The notes beneath the pieces were generated by a model, which did no database searches, was not told where the DNA came from, and saw nothing but the letters and a program-made list of their open reading frames with translations. A DNA stretch of 64,000 bases from Chinchilla lanigera (taxonomy: Eukaryota > Chordata > Mammalia > Rodentia > Chinchillidae): contig NW_004955501.1 of assembly GCF_000276665.1 (NCBI RefSeq), positions 6,638,310 through 6,702,309 of the forward strand. The letters are read 5' to 3'. A program made the position numbers and the translations under genes. Below, piece by piece: positions 1 to 13,959 of the stretch (positions within the stretch are counted from its first letter, which is position 1; the number at the start of each line of letters is the position of its first letter).

Positions 1-184
1 CTTCTGTACAACCACAGAATGTTTGATTGTGTCACACCTTTGGTTTCTTGTCTCATTCACAGGCGCATTTTGGAACATTTTACTTTCTTATAAAACTTCT
101 TAACTTAGGCAGAGTGAGTGCATGATCATTATGAAAGATACGATTATATAAACCACAGAAGAAAATGTTTACATCTTTTTATGT

Positions 185-236
185 TCTACACATAGTGGGT
201 GCTCAAGAGGTGTTTGCTTACTTGAATAGACTTTAC
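185..236 (+). repeat. L2 LINE 3' end, short relic
   Basis: The stretch reading 'cacatagtgggtgctcaag' followed by 'tgtttgcttacttgaat' resembles the 3' terminus of L2, which reads cacatagtaggtgctcaataaatgtttgttgaatga. Only the last 50 bases or so are recognisable, so a MIR 3' end is the alternative because the two share this tail. Confidence 0.45.
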
Positions 237-239
237 AGG

Positions 240-1870
240 TAGGACCTCATGGTTGGTCATTTTCCTTTAATCCATATCAGATTATGTTATTAGAAATTGC
301 TGCCTGCGTTGGAGGAAATAACATTTCAGCAAATGGAACAAATGTAAGTAAATTACCTGTCACCTTAAATCTCAGATGTTTTTCTGTTTTCAGTTCGTCC
401 AGTGGAGGACTAAGATGGGCAGATATATGAAACCAAGCACAAAAGGAAACAAATTTTGTTTTATAAGAACTCAATATCTATTTATTAGAAAGGACCAGGC
501 TTGACTGCAGAGATAATATTGAATTATATAGCCATTTATAGATAACGGATTTACTTAGAGTCTAGAAGTACAGGTCTTATAAACAGAGACCCAGCCAAGT
601 TCTTCAAAATTAAATGATTGAATTCTCATCACACACATGCACACACACACATACACACACCATCATAAGCCATAATTAGAATAACAAATGGCCAGTCAGA
701 TCAAAACAGAAACTTAGGAACCCACAATTTACGTAATTGTAAAACTAATGATTTCAAGATGGACAATGGAACTCATGATTTTTAAACCAATCATAAGCCT
801 TTAAAAGGAACTAGAATTGCAGTGGGGAAAAGATCTTTTTCAAAAATATGAAGCAACCTTTCTGAAAGATAGAAAAGGCAACTTTACAATCAGAGTGCTA
901 TGAAAGATAGAGCAATTACTGACAAACCAAAAGCCAAAACTATCTACTTGTACTCAGAAAGTGTAGCCCCTTACACATTTGTCCTCTTTGTATCAGTAGC
1001 TTGGATCCAACTTTAGTAGCCACAAAACGGTTGCTGCTACAATGATAGAGAACTAGGACCAGAATCTGTCTCCAAGCCTGCATACAGGCCCAGCTTCGCC
1101 CACTGAGGAATCATGAACTGTTGTTGAACTGTAGTGGGATACGGAAATCAGGGCTCGGGATGAAATCTAACTGCAGGATGGATCAGTTCAGATCAGGCGA
1201 CATGAGAAATTTTTCAACACTGGAAAATTAAACTGAGAAAAAGGCTTCTATTAAATACACTGACATAAAGCAGTAGCTTCCCTTGAATCTACCCTTTCAC
1301 TGAATTTCTGTTTAAAGGACCTCCAGGAACAACAGACACTCAGAGAAAAGTTTTAACACACAAAGATTTGGATGTGTGTAATTCTGCAGGCACACACAAC
1401 ATTTTATTTATTTACTGGATTATGTGACATTGTATTATTCAAAGACCCTTTTCCAGTATTCTGTGGGCCTTTACAAGAAAAATGGGAAAAAAAAGGAGGA
1501 AAGAATGGGGAAAGAGAATTAGAGAGGGAGTGATAAGAGGAAAGAGGGGAAAGGGATAAAGATGGAGAGAGAGAGAGAAAAGAATTGGGAGAGAAAGAAG
1601 GGACAGAGGAAAGGAGAGAGGATAAAAGAAAAAGACACAGTTTCTGCTTCATGATGTTCAGTACTTTTTATTTTGGTAATGAAATGGAAAATGTGAATTT
1701 TTACATTGGATTATAACGCAAAAGTTAGTTCTTTATCCTCAGAGAGAATGCATAAGTATCTTTCCTCTTTGGGATTTGGGGAACTATTATTTTTTTTAAT
1801 TCAAGCAAATTTGCATATAAAGTGGTCTTCCAGAAGCACAGTTCTATTGAATTTCATGTTATATTTACAA
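240..1870. other. Unique sequence with a CA tract and a purine-rich tract
   Basis: No gene is supported here. An interrupted CA repeat lies at 629-660. A GA-rich purine tract lies at about 1485-1640, and its complement gives a low-complexity Ser/Pro/Leu open frame that should not be read as protein. The rest shows no repeat family I recognise and no splice-bounded open frame. Confidence 0.5.
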
Positions 1871-3480
1871 GTATATATGCTTACATGTTAACCACCCACA
1901 AAACAGGGTTTTATCATCCCAGGAAGACCTCTCATGTCCTTCTCCTCCTCTCAACATCCCTCCACAGGAAACAACAAACCCTCTATTCAGATTTCTAGTT
2001 CCACAAAATAGTTTTACATGTTTGTGAGTTTCTTTTGTGCCTGGGCACTTTCTCTGCCTCTCTCTCCTCCTCTCCCTGATGGTTTAGAGATTGATCTGAG
2101 TGACTTTATGTGTATGTAGCTTACTGCAAGTAGTAGTCCACTATTTGTATATAGTAAAATATTTTATTCCTCTCCCTATCTATGGATATTTTTACTGTTA
2201 CCAGTTTTCAGCTATTATGGACAAGCCACTAAAAGTATTCTTAAAAAAATATTTTATTAAACAAACACTTTTGTTTCTATTGGGCAAATACATAGAACTG
2301 AAATTGCTAGGTCACACAGTAAACACAGTGCTTAGCTTTTCAAGAAACTTTGAAAGGTCCTCCAAAGTGGTTATACCATTTTCTGTTCTGAGTGGAAATG
2401 AATGAGAGCTCCTGTTGTTCTACATCCATGCCAACATTTGGGCTTGTCAACTTTTTTATTTTAGCCATTCAGTGGGCATGAAAGATTTGTAGTATCTGTA
2501 TGGATTCTAGGCTCCATTATTTTCTATTTATCTACTTGTTTATTCTTATGATAGTCTCACAGTTTCTTGATTACTATATTTGCAGTATGAACCTTGGATT
2601 CACAAAGTCTGAGCCTTTCAACATTCTTACTTTTCAAAACTGTTTAGACTTTTCTAGATTACATAAATTTTCAAAGAAATTATAAGATCACTTGAGTAAT
2701 TTCTTCAGAAAATTCTGCTCATATTTTGATAGGCATTGTTCGGAATCTATCTATATAGTGGCAGTTGACATTATAACGTGTATGCTGTCAGACATAACAT
2801 CACATGTTATGTCTTCAAAAATATTTAAAAACTCTTCTGGACAATTTTTTGTAGTTTTCACTATACAGTTTATGTATATTCTGCTAAATTCATTTGTGTT
2901 TCATTTTTATCATTTATCTTTGAATTATTTATTACTTAAAAATACAATTGATTTTTGTGTAATGACATTGTATCCTGTGACTTTGCTAATTAATTTAGTT
3001 TCATTTGTTTAGTTTTTAAATTATACAGGACTTTTTGAGTACTCAATAATACAGTATTGTATAGGAGTAACGACAGTGTTTCTCCTTTTTTTTTTTTTTT
3101 TTTGGTTTTGGTTTTTCTCCGGTACCAGGAACCGAACTCACTACCTTGCACTTGCCAGGCGGGCGCTTTGCTGCTGAGCTAAATCCCCAGCCTGTTTCTC
3201 CTTTTGATCTGATGTTTTTGTTTGTTTGCTGCACTGGCTATTACATCTAGTACATTGTTGAACAAATGTAGTAAGATTTGAAATTTTTGCTGTATTCTTG
3301 ATCTTGGAGAGAGCTGTTTAGTGTTTCACCATTTAATTGATGTTAGCCCTGGATTTGTCATAGAAACATTTTATGACACTTAGGAATGAATATTCCTTCT
3401 ATTTCTAGTATTCTTAGAAGTTTAAATGTGAATAGGTGTTTAAATTTTATCAGATGCAAAATAATACAAACCAACAGTGG
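1870..3480 (-). mobile_element. L1 LINE fragment, 3' part of ORF2
   Basis: Read on the minus strand this matches the L1 3' region. On the plus strand one sees 'tccaaagtggttatacca' and 'ttttagccattcagtgggc' (2361-2480), the complement of the hallmark block near the end of L1 ORF2. From 2700 to 3470 comes the complement of the reverse transcriptase C-terminal half, including 'acaattgatttttgtgtaa' and 'gttagccctgg'. Frames are broken throughout, so it is an old, inactive fragment. An ID-like SINE is inserted at 3090-3192. Confidence 0.8.
3090..3192 (-). mobile_element. ID-like tRNA-derived SINE
   Basis: Minus-strand copy: the poly-T side starts at about 3090, followed by 'cggtaccaggaaccgaact' and ending in 'gagctaaatccccagcc', the complement of the tRNA-like head. 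A 13-bp target-site duplication, tgtttctcctttt, sits at 3077-3089 and 3193-3205, proving retrotransposition into the older L1. Confidence 0.9.
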
Positions 3481-3759
3481 TTGTTAGATTACATATCACT
3501 GTCCTCAACTACATTGCTCAGATTACCAGATGTAAGCAAGAAAGATTGCTCAAACCATTAAAGAGAATAAGAAAAAAATTCTTCGATAAAACATTAGAGA
3601 TAATAACACTTTTTATGTTCTTGCTTTGATTTGTTTATGTTCATGATACTGGTATGCTGCTGCTGTTCTATTTTTTTGTTTGTTTGTTTCTCATTTACTA
3701 CTCCCTTTAAAATAAAAAAAAAAATTATCAGATGCTCCTTTCCTCCTCCCCCTCCATTT

Positions 3760-3846
3760 TTATTTTTTATTTGTGCTACTAGAGATTGAAGATAGGACCT
3801 CTCATATGCTAGGCAAATGCTATAACACTGACCTACACCTCCAGTT
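3760..3846 (-). mobile_element. Old ID-like SINE
   Basis: The plus strand reads 'gctactagagattgaagat' then 'ctaggcaaatgctataaca' then 'cctacacctccag', a diverged complement of the ID head (gctggggattgaactcagg... ccccagc). It is clearly older than the copy at 3090. Confidence 0.6.
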
Positions 3847-3849
3847 TTC

Positions 3850-5285
3850 TTATATTTGCTAATGTAGTAAATGAAAGATGAACTCTACTTAGTCATAGTA
3901 TATTATTCTTCTCATATATTACGGGGCTTTTTTACACTGCCCACATTTGCTAATATTGTAGGGACACACAACCATGATATTCTCCTACTAGACTTAATTT
4001 CTGGAAAAGGAATGTATTCTAATTACCAAATTGCTTATTGCTCTATCATATTCATAGGGCCCAATAAATACCTAAAATATTTTAAGAACAAAAGATTTCA
4101 TTAATAAACAGATTAATGGATGTACCTTGTTTCTCCAATGTCTCTTTCAAGAATAAGTTTTGCTTAATAAAATGTGCAGGCCTAGATCAGAGTGCCTTAT
4201 GCGATGTGCATCAGTACATCTTCCCCTGCTGTGGATCGCTATGGCTTCATTTTCATTCATAAGTGGAGGAGTTGTCATCAGACCACACAGTAAGCAGTGG
4301 AATTGTAGTATGGGATCGTCTGGTAGCAAGAAGTCTTAGACAACCCACTTTGTCTGCCCATGTGTCTGTTTTCTCATGTATAAAGTAACCAAGCCGTCTG
4401 GTCCCTAAGGCCCTTTGTGTATAAAATTCTAGTTGTCTGGAGGTGATGATTGAATTAAGGGAGGACCAGGAATAGAAACCAGGTCCCTTGCAGCCAAGCT
4501 GGCTGTTTCTTCTGCTGAACTGCTCTGCTTTCCACTTTTTAATTCTGTTTCGTCCTAGTTGTTTGGAGACTTATTAACATTATTCAACATAGGAATATCT
4601 GTTCTTCCTAGGAAATGACTCTGTAAAATTCGACATACTCTATCAGCCTATGCGAACATGAAAATGGAAGTCTAACTTCTCTGTGCAAACGTGGTACTCT
4701 CCCCTTAAAGTCTCTCTGGCTCATTTGGAAGGCAGTGGTCTTATCTGTGTCTTAGGAGTTTCTACTCCTATATTTTCCTTGCTGTTGTATTTTTTCCGCC
4801 TACTTGTTACACAGTTGGTCTAAGCTCAGCGCATTCATTCTTTAACTGAGCCTTTGCAATTTCTTGTTGAAGCTTTTGTTAAGGAGAGAATAAAAATAAT
4901 AATTTTAATTGAATAAGTAATATAAAAACAGTCTTATTTTGAAACCTTGAAATATTATAGATAATACCCAAATTCTTCTGAATTAGCTGCCTTTTTCCCA
5001 GGTTACCTCACAAGTGGTCACCTGCTGGCAACTTGTGTTGTATAGCTATTTGCATTCATACATACACATACCTAAAGAAATCTAAAATAGTAACACAGAT
5101 AGTATCATGCATTCCACATCTCTTAGTACCTTCCCTCCTTTCACTGCTTCAGTTTATCAATCTCATAAATGGTTCGGCCACACAGAGTCTTTTGTTGTTT
5201 TGCCCCCAAGTACAAGAGGAGGTGGCAGGAGGCAGAACTGTACACCAAGGAGCATACACTGTTTAATTTAACAGCGATCATAACA
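3850..5285. other. Unique AT-rich sequence, no gene seen
   Basis: I see no coding region, RNA gene or clear repeat. The part at 4700-4860 is faintly L2-like in composition but cannot be assigned. Confidence 0.45.
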
Positions 5286-5287
5286 GA

Positions 5288-5445
5288 GTAAATAAGAATG
5301 TGGGTCCTGGGACCAGACTGTGGTTGCTTACTAAATATATGATATGAGTTTGGTCAACCCCTCTTTGAAAAGGGATAAGAGCCCATAGGATAGTTGGAGC
5401 TTCATAAGACAATACAAGTGAAGCACTTAAAATAGTACCCAGTGT
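5288..5445 (+). repeat. MIR SINE
   Basis: The order 'gtgggtcctgggaccagac', 'ttggtcaacccctctttg', 'aaaagggataagagcc' and 'gaagcacttaaaatagtac' follows the MIR consensus (gagccagactgcctggg... gacct tgggcaagt... aaaatgggga... gcgcttagaacagtg). Divergence is high, as expected for this ancient family. Confidence 0.65.
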
Positions 5446-5469
5446 GTCCCCGCTACGCTTAGTTCTCTG

Positions 5470-5570
5470 AAGCCAATGACTATGTGTTATTCATGTTGAA
5501 TCCCAGGTGAAATGCTGTGTCTATACATATTAGGAGTTCAGAACATCCTTACTAAACAATCTAATTAAGC
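5470..5570 (+). repeat. L2 LINE 3' end relic
   Basis: 'gtgttattcatgttgaatc' followed by 'tattaggagttcagaacat' resembles the L2 3' end (tgtcttattcatctttgtatccccagcacc... tagtaggtgctcaataaa). Short and diverged, so tentative. Confidence 0.45.
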
Positions 5571-5639
5571 ACCTACATGGCTATTCTTCTACATAGCCAT
5601 GCTCTTTACTCCATAAGATGTGAAGCAGTGTCAGGGTGG

Positions 5640-5845
5640 GAAAGCTATGAGCACTCATTGCATCTCATATTGGTGTATGTTAGACATCATGCTGGATAGT
5701 CTATGTTCTTCACTTAGTTTAACAGCCCAGTGAGTTTCATAAATCAAATAATTGAGGGTCAGAGAAGGTAAGTAACTTGTCCACGTCACACAGGGAGCAA
5801 GTTTCAATTCAAACTGAGTATTGTCTGCTTTCTTATATCCCCACC
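5640..5845 (-). repeat. MIR SINE
   Basis: The plus strand shows the complement of MIR: 'tcagagaaggtaagtaactt' followed by 'gtccacgtcacacagggag' and 'caattcaaactgag'. This is the block complementary to the MIR core (gacctt gggcaagttacttaacctctctga). Confidence 0.75.
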
Positions 5846-5859
5846 CTGGGCAGACAGCA

Positions 5860-8085
<2,226 letters not shown>

Positions 8086-8299
8086 TCATCTTGAAGAATG
8101 TTACTTTTTATTGGTGTGTACTTATTTTCTTTCAAAACTCAAAAAAAGGTGAATTAGTAAGAAGTAAAACGAACTACTTTTTTGAACCTAGGACCTTCAC
8201 ATTAAGCTACATTCCTCAAACCTTTTTAAAGAACCACCATTTTTATAATCTGATTGGAGTGAGATCGCCTATTGACTGTTCACCTCAACACACATATTT

Positions 8300-8426
8300 C
8301 TGAGAATGAAAATATGTACTGTACATAGAATTATAAATATATAGAATTGAATTATATAGAATATGTATAGAATTATAAACATATAGAATTGAAATATATA
8401 TATAATATATAGAGATAATTTTTAAA

Positions 8427-8472
<46 letters not shown>
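8300..8472. repeat. AT-rich tandem sequence and (TA)n microsatellite
   Basis: From about 8320 to 8400 the motif 'agaattataaatatataga' recurs about every 40-50 bases as 'tagaattataaacatatag'. A pure (TA)n run occupies 8434-8472. The tract gives a Tyr/Ile-rich spurious frame on the minus strand. Confidence 0.8.
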
Positions 8473-8476
<4 letters not shown>

Positions 8477-8654
8477 AGGGGAGAGAGATACCTTTAGCCT
8501 TCCATAGTATGAGGACTTGGAGTCCTTAATTTTGATGGGCAGGCAGATCTCAGCTGATATCTGAGAGACAGTAGATATCAAGTATTGAGCATCTTTTGTT
8601 GTCTACCATTTGTACTAACATCTAATACATTAGTTAAAATAACAAAAAGCACAG

Positions 8655-8820
8655 TGGTTTAGGCAGCAGTTTACAGATGGGAAACTAGAGATACAGAAAT
8701 ACTTACTTAAGATAAATTGTCCAAAGTAATCCTAAAGATACTTACAGTTACTTAAAGATAATTGTCCACTGTCATTCTACTCCAGACTTAACTCTAAAGT
8801 AGACATGCTTTCACATCCTG
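8655..8820 (-). repeat. MIR SINE with a local duplication
   Basis: 'cagtttacagatgggaaact' followed by 'agagatacagaaatactta' is the complement of the MIR core. The segment 'acttaagataaattgtcca' is echoed shortly after as 'acttaaagataattgtcca', suggesting a small tandem duplication inside the element. Confidence 0.6.
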
Positions 8821-8824
8821 TATT

Positions 8825-9960
8825 TGATAATCTCCAAAAATGTACGTTTATGTGTTCAGATTCTTTAGCAGCATGCATTTTCTTTCCTTGAATCCTTCCT
8901 CTTCTGGTTTCTGCACTCCGGTCTTCCCTTGCTTTGCTTGCTCCTCTTATGTTTGTGTGAAGACTGGTTTTTCTCTAGACATCAGTGTTTCTGCACTTTG
9001 CAGTTACCTGTGCTCCTGTGGGCTATCTCCGTGGTCTGATGGGCACTTGTCAGTGGCCCTGAGCCATGGCAGGGGACAGGTGCGTGGATCCACGTCCATG
9101 CGTATTGTCCAGTAAGACTGTGACAAGAACCTTGAGCCTAAGGCTACCTGTTACATACTGGAGAATGGCAGTGGTAATATGAAGCCACCATCAAGTTAGC
9201 TGATAAGAACTTTGGCTCTGTGTGATATTTTGTATGTACATGTTATCTCAATGTACTCTAAGTCCCAGATCCCAGCATCTCTATCCCGGCAGCTTCGGTT
9301 GTTATAAGGAATTTGTAAAACTTTTTTTCTTACTTTGTCACTCATTCTTTGAACAAACCTTCTCCAGTCTTACTTATCTTGGAAATACATGTATTAGGAA
9401 AACCTTAGGTTTCAGTGACTGAGGCAAATATTATGTATAGTTATTAAAAGCCTTCCTAGAGCAATTATACCTTGGAGCAATTTGAAAATGCTGCTTGGCA
9501 TAGAAATCCAAAGTTTTACAGAAAAACAGACAAACCAAGAGGCAGTGCTCCCCCTCACTCACTTAACCTCTTGATTTTAGGAAGAAACCTACAAAGCATT
9601 CCTTGTGCTACTGCTTTGTAGGATAATCCTGCCATCTGCATTCATGAGTGAGCTTTCTTCACAGTTCATTCTCACACAATGGCAGTGCATACTATAACAG
9701 GGGTCAGGAATGCATGTAGGTGTCTTGCTTATTAGTGAAAGGACAGCAAGAGGGTGTGGATGACATGGATGGAACTGCTCACAATCCCAGAAAATATGTA
9801 GTGTATGGCATACACAACAGCTTGGCCACACGACAAGAGTGAGCTGTGCAAATAATACAATGCTAATCATTCCCACCACAGTCAAGACAGCTGAAATACA
9901 CAAATACTTTCCTACTGATACAGGAAAATAAAAACTCGCAACCTGAATGATATCTGGGAC
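8825..9960. other. Unique sequence, no gene seen
   Basis: No repeat family, RNA gene or supported exon is recognised. Open frames here are under 105 codons, lack recognisable domains and have no flanking splice signals that would favour them. Confidence 0.45.
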
Positions 9961-9965
9961 GAGTT

Positions 9966-10459
9966 TGTGTTCTCTAAAATCAAAGAATGAATTTTAGGAA
10001 CAATGGAGGTTAAGAGCAGAATATATTTACTGAGGGAAAGAAAAGAATGCTTCTGTCCAAGAGAGGGACAGAAGGGGGCCCAAGTGGGTTACCCAAGACT
10101 CTGTTTTTTCTAGGGACTTTTATAGAGCAAAACCACAAGGTGAGGTATGGTCAGCCAATAAAAGTTGTTCAGGTAAAATTCATTAAATTGGGATCAAATG
10201 GGGAAGAAAATCACATAGCAAGCGGGCATGAATATAGAACAGGGGCTTTTCCTGTAAGGGGTTGGGTCAAGGACTCTGCAAGGTGATCACTACCCATTTA
10301 GAGTATCAATCCCTGATGTCCATCCCTAGGCAGGTGTGTGGGTGCATTTGTTTAGTCCTTTGTCTCGAGGTCTGGCTCGCAGCAAATACATATCTTTCAT
10401 GTTGGCTCCTTCAAGGGCCTGGCCCTGTCTGACTGCCTATAGTATTTCTATCTAACACA
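9966..10459 (-). mobile_element. Solo LTR candidate of an endogenous retrovirus
   Basis: The 494-bp unit starts TGTGTT and ends AACACA, a perfect 6-bp terminal inverted repeat with the TG...CA ends typical of LTRs. On the minus strand a TATA-like box (ctataaaag, complement of 10117-10125) lies about 90 bp before a polyadenylation-like AGTAAA (complement of 10026-10031), which fits U3-R-U5 order. I found no matching target-site duplication and cannot assign a family. Confidence 0.5.
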
Positions 10460-10905
10460 ACTGCCTATAGCACTACTCCATGAAGTAGTTATTCCACTTT
10501 TAGGCATTTTTGCAAAAGAACTAATGAAAAATGCAGAAAAAGTTCTACTGAACGTATAGTACCAGGTTTATTAATTTCTTCCGTATTTTAAAAATTTTCC
10601 TAGAAGACCATAAGGGTCTAGCCTGCTTTAGAAGGTAATCCTTCGAGAACATTTTCATTATTTGCAATGGTTATTAGACAATTGCAATTGTCTGCTTTTC
10701 TTATGTCACCTTGGTACTTCATATTTTTCTAATTTCCCCCATTTTATTCTGAAAATTTTCAAAGATTCACAAAATATCAAAAAAGCTTTTCAAAGGACTT
10801 GTCAAACTAAGTGCATTAGAAAACAATTTGCAGATGAGGTGATAGGATTTAAAAAGTGAAAAAGGGGGAGCTGTGTGTCTTTGAGTCGGATAATAATTCT
10901 CCGGT
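10460..10905. other. AT-rich sequence, no gene seen
   Basis: Nothing recognised. The first bases, 'actgcctatag', repeat a motif just inside the adjacent LTR edge at about 10432, so part of this junction may belong to the same insertion. Confidence 0.4.
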
Positions 10906-10914
10906 GTTATTTGG

Positions 10915-11032
10915 TTTTTTGTTTTTTGTCTTTGTTTTTTTTTTGTTTTGTTTTTTCCGGTACCAGGAATCGAACTCACGACCTTGCTCTTGCCAGGCAG
11001 GCGCTGTGCCACTGAGCTAAATCCCCAGCCCC
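10915..11032 (-). mobile_element. ID-like tRNA-derived SINE
   Basis: T-rich tail from 10915, then 'ccggtaccaggaatcgaact', 'cttgccaggcaggcgctgt' and 'gagctaaatccccagcccc'. A near-identical flank, ctccggtgttattt against ctcctgtgttattattt, marks the target-site duplication. Confidence 0.9.
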
Positions 11033-11034
11033 TC

Positions 11035-12885
11035 TCCTGTGTTATTATTTGGTGTATCAGAGGAGGTCGTGGCAAGAGAGAAGCAGTACGCCAAACTGGA
11101 CTGTGTGGGTAACAGAGTTCCCAGAGGTGACAATGGTTCAATGCTGAGGGGCAAGCGACAGTGGGACCCTTGTGCTACCCCTGCCTGGAGGGGCAAAGGA
11201 AATGAGTGCTCAGTGAGACTAGAGACAGCTGTGTGTGGAAGGAGACATGCAGGGAGGGTGTGGGGCAACAAACAATGGCCTCACCCACCTCCTTTCCTCC
11301 AGTTCCAGTTCTTGTGCAAACCCAGTTATACGTGAGAATGCAATAGTTTGCTTTCAGGATGGACAGCAGAATAAAGATAGAATTACTCAGAAAGGGAGAA
11401 TGAAGATCTCCCCACAGAATTTTGACTTCTTTAGCTACAAGTATTTGAGTCATTTAAGCCACATAAATTTTAGGTAAAACAGCATGCTCACCAATAACCT
11501 AGATTTTATAAGACTTGGAGTAGTTTAAGTGAAGGTCAGCATGGTAGGTGCCCAGGAAATGTCAGTTAAGTTAACGTTAGAATTATGAAAATCTAAATTT
11601 AAGATGATTGAAGCTGGAAAGTCTAATGACACAGTAGCAGAAAGACTTTTTGCAGCCGAGGTGACGACAACGACGAGGGAAGGAGAGAGAGAGCTGTGCG
11701 TTTGAATGATTACACTGCAGGTTCTTGCTCCAGTACAGCTCCCGTCTCATTAAAGAAAATAAATTGCAAGACCAAATGGCTCTGTCCACAGCATGAGTGT
11801 GCGTCTCAGCTGTGCACATCTGGCCTACTGCTGGCTGCTCCCCGGCCTGTGGGCCTGCGTGGCTGAGAAAGATCCTTCTGGAGCATTAGTAGCAGAAAGG
11901 CTCTGGACAGCAGAGGTGACTTCTCAAAAGAAGCATTCATAATGATGTGTTTCCTTTGGACATCTTAATCCTTTGCACAAAGAATATATATAAGGTGGCA
12001 TTTTGCTGCATTGGGGAATACAGACAGGGCTTCCCATGAACTTCTAATCAATTAATGAGGTAAAATGAGGCATAAAGGGCAGCTTTGCAGGTGTCACTGA
12101 AAGATAACTGTACCTTGGGGTGATCCCATATATGTCCATATAATCACTGATTTCTGTTTTGTCTTACCACTTCAGGTCAAGCCTAGGGTAAAGCAGTAGA
12201 AAGAGACGCCTGCAGTGTGCATGGCTGATGCTGTGCTCACCACTGTTGCAGCTGCCCAGTCTCTCCAAGTCTGTTTCTGTATTTGAGAAGTCTGTATCTT
12301 ATGAATACACCTATTGGTTGTAGACTCTGTAGGCTGGTCATGATGATGCTGGATTTGACTCAACAGGTAATTAAATGAGACAGAGGGACATGTAGCGCTT
12401 TTTTTTACTGGCAGTTGCCATGGGGCAGTAATTTATTTACCAGAAATTAGTTCATTTTTCCTGCCTGTCCCATCTCCAGAGTGGATTCTAAACCTTCTTA
12501 GAGACCTTGTGAACTACCCTGATTCTTTTAACATCACTTTTTCTCTTTTTTTTTCTCTCAAATGTGATCCTTGATTGCACATAAATCCATGCTTCAAATA
12601 TTATCATATCCTAATACGTACATGTACACAAGCTGTGGATAATCTCACAGGTAATTCCTAAAGCAGACTTTTAAATGGCTATAAACTCATAAGTGTTCTA
12701 CTCTATTAATAAATATGTGTGAATTTTAAAAGAGTACATTTTTTCAATTATCATCATTGCTAATATTTTGCAAATTATAGTAAGCATTGTTATTCAGAGT
12801 ACAGAGGAGGAACTCGCTAAATCCCATTATGATTACCAGTGGAAACAGGAGGTGATGATGAACACATAAACCTAATGTGTAGGGG
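11035..12885. other. Unique sequence with a diverged internal direct repeat
   Basis: No gene is recognised. 'agtagcagaaagactttttg' with downstream 'cgaggtgac' at about 11633-11665 recurs as 'agtagcagaaaggctctgga' with 'agaggtgac' at about 11889-11921. The part between the copies is relatively GC-rich and repeat-free. Confidence 0.45.
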
Positions 12886-12889
12886 ATGC

Positions 12890-13225
12890 TGCTCTGCAGT
12901 GTTATTTATAACAGTGAATGTATGAAAACAACACACATATACAATAGGGAAGTGATTAAACAAATTTTGCCCATATAATTCAATAGTGTTCATCTAGTAA
13001 CAGTATGATTTGCAAACAATATTTAATGATATAGATCATGAAATAATATTGTCTTAAAAGAAAGATCTTTCACCACAGGGGTAATATGATCCCATTTCTG
13101 TCAAAACTATGTTGTTATGTTAAGTTGCTCAATATTGCCAGAAAAAAAGTTTACTAAAAATGTACATAGTGTTATCTCTGGGTTTTAAATAAATGGGAAG
13201 TTTTAATTCCTATTACTGCATCCCA
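12890..13225 (+). mobile_element. L1 LINE 3' end fragment
   Basis: 'gttatttataacagtgaat', 'aatatttaatgatatagatc', 'atatgatcccatttctgtca' and 'gtgttatctctgggtttt' follow the 3' end of old L1M-type elements, where the transcript passes 'gatcccatttttgtaaaa' and 'gttatctctgggtgg'. It is short and diverged. Confidence 0.7.
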
Positions 13226-13790
13226 AGTAGTCTGCAGATAGAAAGTGCAGTTGCTTTTGAGACCGTGGTCATCATTTTCTTCCTTACAGCCTCCCAGGCA
13301 GCCCATCTGCTTAGGCTCGCATCTGTCTCCTCACACCGTCTGAGTCTTTTTGTTCCCTCTTGAAATTGCAGCATTTTTAAAAATAATTGGCCCTCTGATG
13401 TGCTCACGTAACGTGCAAGTTACTGTGCTGTTTTTTAACACTCATTACACCCACCTGGACAAACACAGACTGTGTGGGGTTTGAGCAAGCCCTTACTGTT
13501 CGGCATTGTAACACCTGTTTAGCAGTAGCCCTGAAATTACCCACTGACCCTTGATTCTCTTTCCACTTCTGCCTCAAGTCAGAAAATAATATTTATTCCC
13601 TAAGGGGACAAGGCCAGCAGTGCCTTCAGTTATGCTTAATCACATACCTAAAATTTCAGAATGATAAATTATTGAAAGCATTAGTTCCTGGAGCTGGTTA
13701 TACTAGTTATGACTAAATATTGAAATGAAGAGGAACTTGCTTCTTTACTGGAGGAGAGAAAGAAAGATAAAAGGCATTTATTTAAAACTT
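13225..13790. other. Unique sequence, no gene seen
   Basis: No repeat or coding region recognised. The minus-strand frame at 13213-13407 has no domain that I recognise. Confidence 0.4.
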
Positions 13791-13909
13791 ATTCATGTAC
13801 TACTTCCCTTTCTGAGTCTGACTTACTTTGTTTAACATGATGATTGGCATTTCTACCTATTTTCCTGAAAATTGCATAATTTTGTTCTTCTTTATGGCTG
13901 AATAATATT

Positions 13910-13914
<5 letters not shown>

Positions 13915-13956
<42 letters not shown>
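13915..13956. repeat. (AT)n microsatellite
   Basis: Forty-two bases of uninterrupted AT dinucleotides, lying where the L1 consensus has a short 'tgtatatata' run, so it probably expanded from L1 sequence. Confidence 0.95.

Positions 13957-13957
<1 letters not shown>

Positions 13958-13959
<2 letters not shown>

Noticed and set aside
1404..1652. 82-codon minus-strand frame with a signal-peptide-like start
   Set aside because: The body is Ser/Pro/Leu low complexity produced by a GA-rich tract.
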